A stretch of DNA of 23,114 nt from Desulfobacteraceae bacterium (GTDB taxonomy: Bacteria; Desulfobacterota; Desulfobacteria; Desulfobacterales; UBA11574), in NCBI GenBank assembly GCA_002868985.1, contig PKTV01000084.1:1-23114 (forward strand), in the 5' to 3' direction. A model generated the notes under the pieces. That model was given only the letters and a program-made list of their open reading frames with translations. It was not told where the DNA came from and searched no databases. The first letter of the stretch is position 1, and each line of letters starts with the position of its first letter. This document shows, piece after piece, positions 21,760 to 23,114 of this stretch. The position numbers were made by a program, and so were the translations under genes.

Positions 21760-23072
21760 ACAACTTTTCCCTTGAGATCATACTCGGAAGCTTCCTCAAT
21801 CCTGACATTAACAAAGGATCCGATGTGTAGGTTCCCGGAATGAATATCGGTGATGCCGTCGACTTCCGGAGCTTGGAAAAATGTTCTACCTTTATATAGG
21901 TTGTTGTCCATCGATTCTTCCACAAGGACATCATAATTCTTGCCGATGTGTTTACTGTTATTGAGCAAAGATATTTTCTGCTGGGCAGCCATCAGCCGGT
22001 TGTATCGATCCAGGGCTATGCTTTTATGAATGCGGTCCGGAAGCTTGTGGGAAGGAAGATCTTCAGCGTCGGAATAGATGAATACCCCAAGGTTATCAAA
22101 ACATATGTCCTGTATAAATGTTGACAGGGCTTCAAAATCTTTATCTGTTTCTCCTGGAAAACCAACGATGATGGCTGTTCTGAGCGCTGCATCAGGAACA
22201 GTGGATCGAATGTTGTCAAAGAGCCGATACAGATCTTCAGATGTATAATTGCGCCCCATTTTTCTTAGAATCCGGTCGCTGGCATGTTGAATCGGAACAT
22301 CAAAATAAGAACATATGTTTCGATGTTCGGCAACCGTTCGAATAAAAGAATCCTCTATGCTTTCAACATGGCCATAAAGTATTCTAACCCAAATATTATC
22401 GGATAGTTCGGATATTTTTTCAAGCAGTTGATAGAGCGGTACAGGGGGGTGAAGATCCGTGCCGTAATGGGTGGTATCCTGTGCAATTAAAATGAGTTCC
22501 TTGACTCCGGATGAGACCAGATCACGCGCTTCGGAAACAATATCTTCGAGATGGCGGCTTCTATGTTTTCCCCTGAGCTTTGGGATGATACAATATGTAC
22601 AGTGACGGCTGCATCCTTCTGCGACTTTAAGATACGCCATGTAAGAAGAACTCCGAATCCTCAAAGATTCCTGCTGTTCATAGGAAATGATATTCGGGTC
22701 CGGTAGAAAACACCTCCCAATATTCAAATCGTCGTTTGCAGCCGTTACAATTTTATCAAAAGCACCGGTCCCCAAGAACACATCGACTTCCGGCAGTGTT
22801 TCGACAATGGCTTCCCTGAAGCGTTCCGGGAGACATCCGGTGATGATGAGACGTCGGCAGGTTCCGTTGCTTTTGAATTTTGCCAGTTCTAAAATGGTGT
22901 CGATGGATTCGTTGACTGCGGATTCAATAAAACTGCACGTATTTACAATGATTGTGTCGGCGTTTTGTGGATCTTGTGTGATGCGCCATCCCGCTTTTAT
23001 CAATCGACCCAGCATCACTTCGCTGTCGACAAGGTTTTTTGCACAACCTAAGCTGGCCAGATAGAGTTTCAT
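21756..23072 (-). CDS. rimO: Ribosomal protein S12 methylthiotransferase RimO
   Basis: A radical-SAM enzyme that adds a methylthio group to a conserved Asp of ribosomal protein S12. The 438-residue protein has the three parts of the family: N-terminal methylthiotransferase domain (MKLYLASLGCAKNLVDSEV; cysteines C10, C46 and C80 bind the auxiliary cluster), radical-SAM core with C154-x3-C158-x2-C161, and a C-terminal TRAM domain (about 370-435). NLVDSEVMLG and VNTCSFIESAVNESIDTILE separate RimO from MiaB. ATG 23072 is chosen because MKLYLAS aligns with family starts and AAAGGA lies about 12 nt upstream; the frame is open to TTG 23108. It is the first visible gene of a minus-strand group with the polyprenyl synthase. 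Confidence 0.95.
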   Translation of the reverse strand: MKLYLASLGCAKNLVDSEVMLGRLIKAGWRITQDPQNADTIIVNTCSFIESAVNESIDTILELAKFKSNGTCRRLIITGCLPERFREAIVETLPEVDVFLGTGAFDKIVTAANDDLNIGRCFLPDPNIISYEQQESLRIRSSSYMAYLKVAEGCSRHCTYCIIPKLRGKHRSRHLEDIVSEARDLVSSGVKELILIAQDTTHYGTDLHPPVPLYQLLEKISELSDNIWVRILYGHVESIEDSFIRTVAEHRNICSYFDVPIQHASDRILRKMGRNYTSEDLYRLFDNIRSTVPDAALRTAIIVGFPGETDKDFEALSTFIQDICFDNLGVFIYSDAEDLPSHKLPDRIHKSIALDRYNRLMAAQQKISLLNNSKHIGKNYDVLVEESMDNNLYKGRTFFQAPEVDGITDIHSGNLHIGSFVNVRIEEASEYDLKGKVV

Positions 23073-23114
23073 GTAATAATTTAGTCCTTTGAAACAAGTC
23101 GATTTCAAAGAAGC

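Noticed and set aside
1..23114. CRISPR arrays, tRNA or rRNA genes, integrases or phage genes.
   Set aside because: I saw no regularly spaced repeats, no tRNA-like cloverleaf next to the repeats, and no integrase or phage protein. The only mobile signals are the gene-less repeat elements.

Overview
The window looks like a chromosomal segment of a strictly anaerobic, probably sulfate-reducing Desulfobacterota (Desulfobacteraceae-like). The inference rests on content: an Nqr complex, ferredoxin-dependent 2-oxoacid oxidoreductase, rubrerythrin and other rubredoxin-type oxygen-defence proteins, a putative selenoprotein, and an acyl-CoA dehydrogenase closely resembling the non-decarboxylating glutaryl-CoA dehydrogenase of aromatic-degrading sulfate reducers. 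There are no rRNA or tRNA genes and no CRISPR arrays that I can see.

Layout. 1-1520 (minus): start of an nqrAB... operon (nqrB is cut by the window edge). 1754-2990 (plus): a PerR/Fur-type regulator overlapping a YkgJ-type cysteine-cluster protein. 2991-3579: a 589-bp gap holding a 206-bp transposon-like repeat and a perfect 16-bp hairpin. 3580-4758: citrate synthase. 4829-8666: rubredoxin-membrane fusion, a thioredoxin-reductase-like flavoprotein with an N-terminal glutaredoxin-like unit, an ECF-like sigma factor with zinc anti-sigma partner, and a CBS-pair protein. 8762-10231: a DASS/SLC13 permease. 10340-12169: OsmC-family selenoprotein, rubrerythrin, flavodoxin, ferredoxin. 12182-12371: a second, unrelated inverted-repeat element. 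12497-15297: korAB and a NifU-C-terminal-like protein. 15601-17779: cytidylate-kinase-like protein and NhaA. 18071-19234: glutaryl-CoA dehydrogenase-like enzyme. 19467-23072 (minus): exported FlgT/LPP20-like protein, polyprenyl diphosphate synthase and RimO.

How it fits together. Citrate synthase and KorAB give two steps of a citric-acid cycle whose 2-oxoglutarate step reduces ferredoxin; a small ferredoxin and a flavodoxin are encoded nearby, and Nqr couples NADH oxidation to Na+ export, with NhaA exchanging Na+ for H+. The central block (rubredoxin fusion, TrxR-like flavoprotein, OsmC selenoprotein, rubrerythrin, flavodoxin) reads as peroxide and thiol-redox defence.

Most notable observations. 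(1) An in-frame UGA at 10532-10534 falls exactly at the peroxidatic cysteine of an OsmC-family protein and is followed by a SECIS-like hairpin, so two apparent small genes are one selenoprotein gene. (2) A dispersed palindromic repeat family with ends like CCTAAACTGAGCG occurs five times, two full copies in opposite orientation 16 kb apart and short derivatives, with 5-bp direct duplications of the type TNNAA, and most copies touch a stop codon. (3) Several redox proteins have altered or extra cofactor ligands: NqrA with two complete 4Fe-4S motifs, a TrxR-like protein with CSTR in place of CxxC, and a ferredoxin with Asp at the second ligand position.
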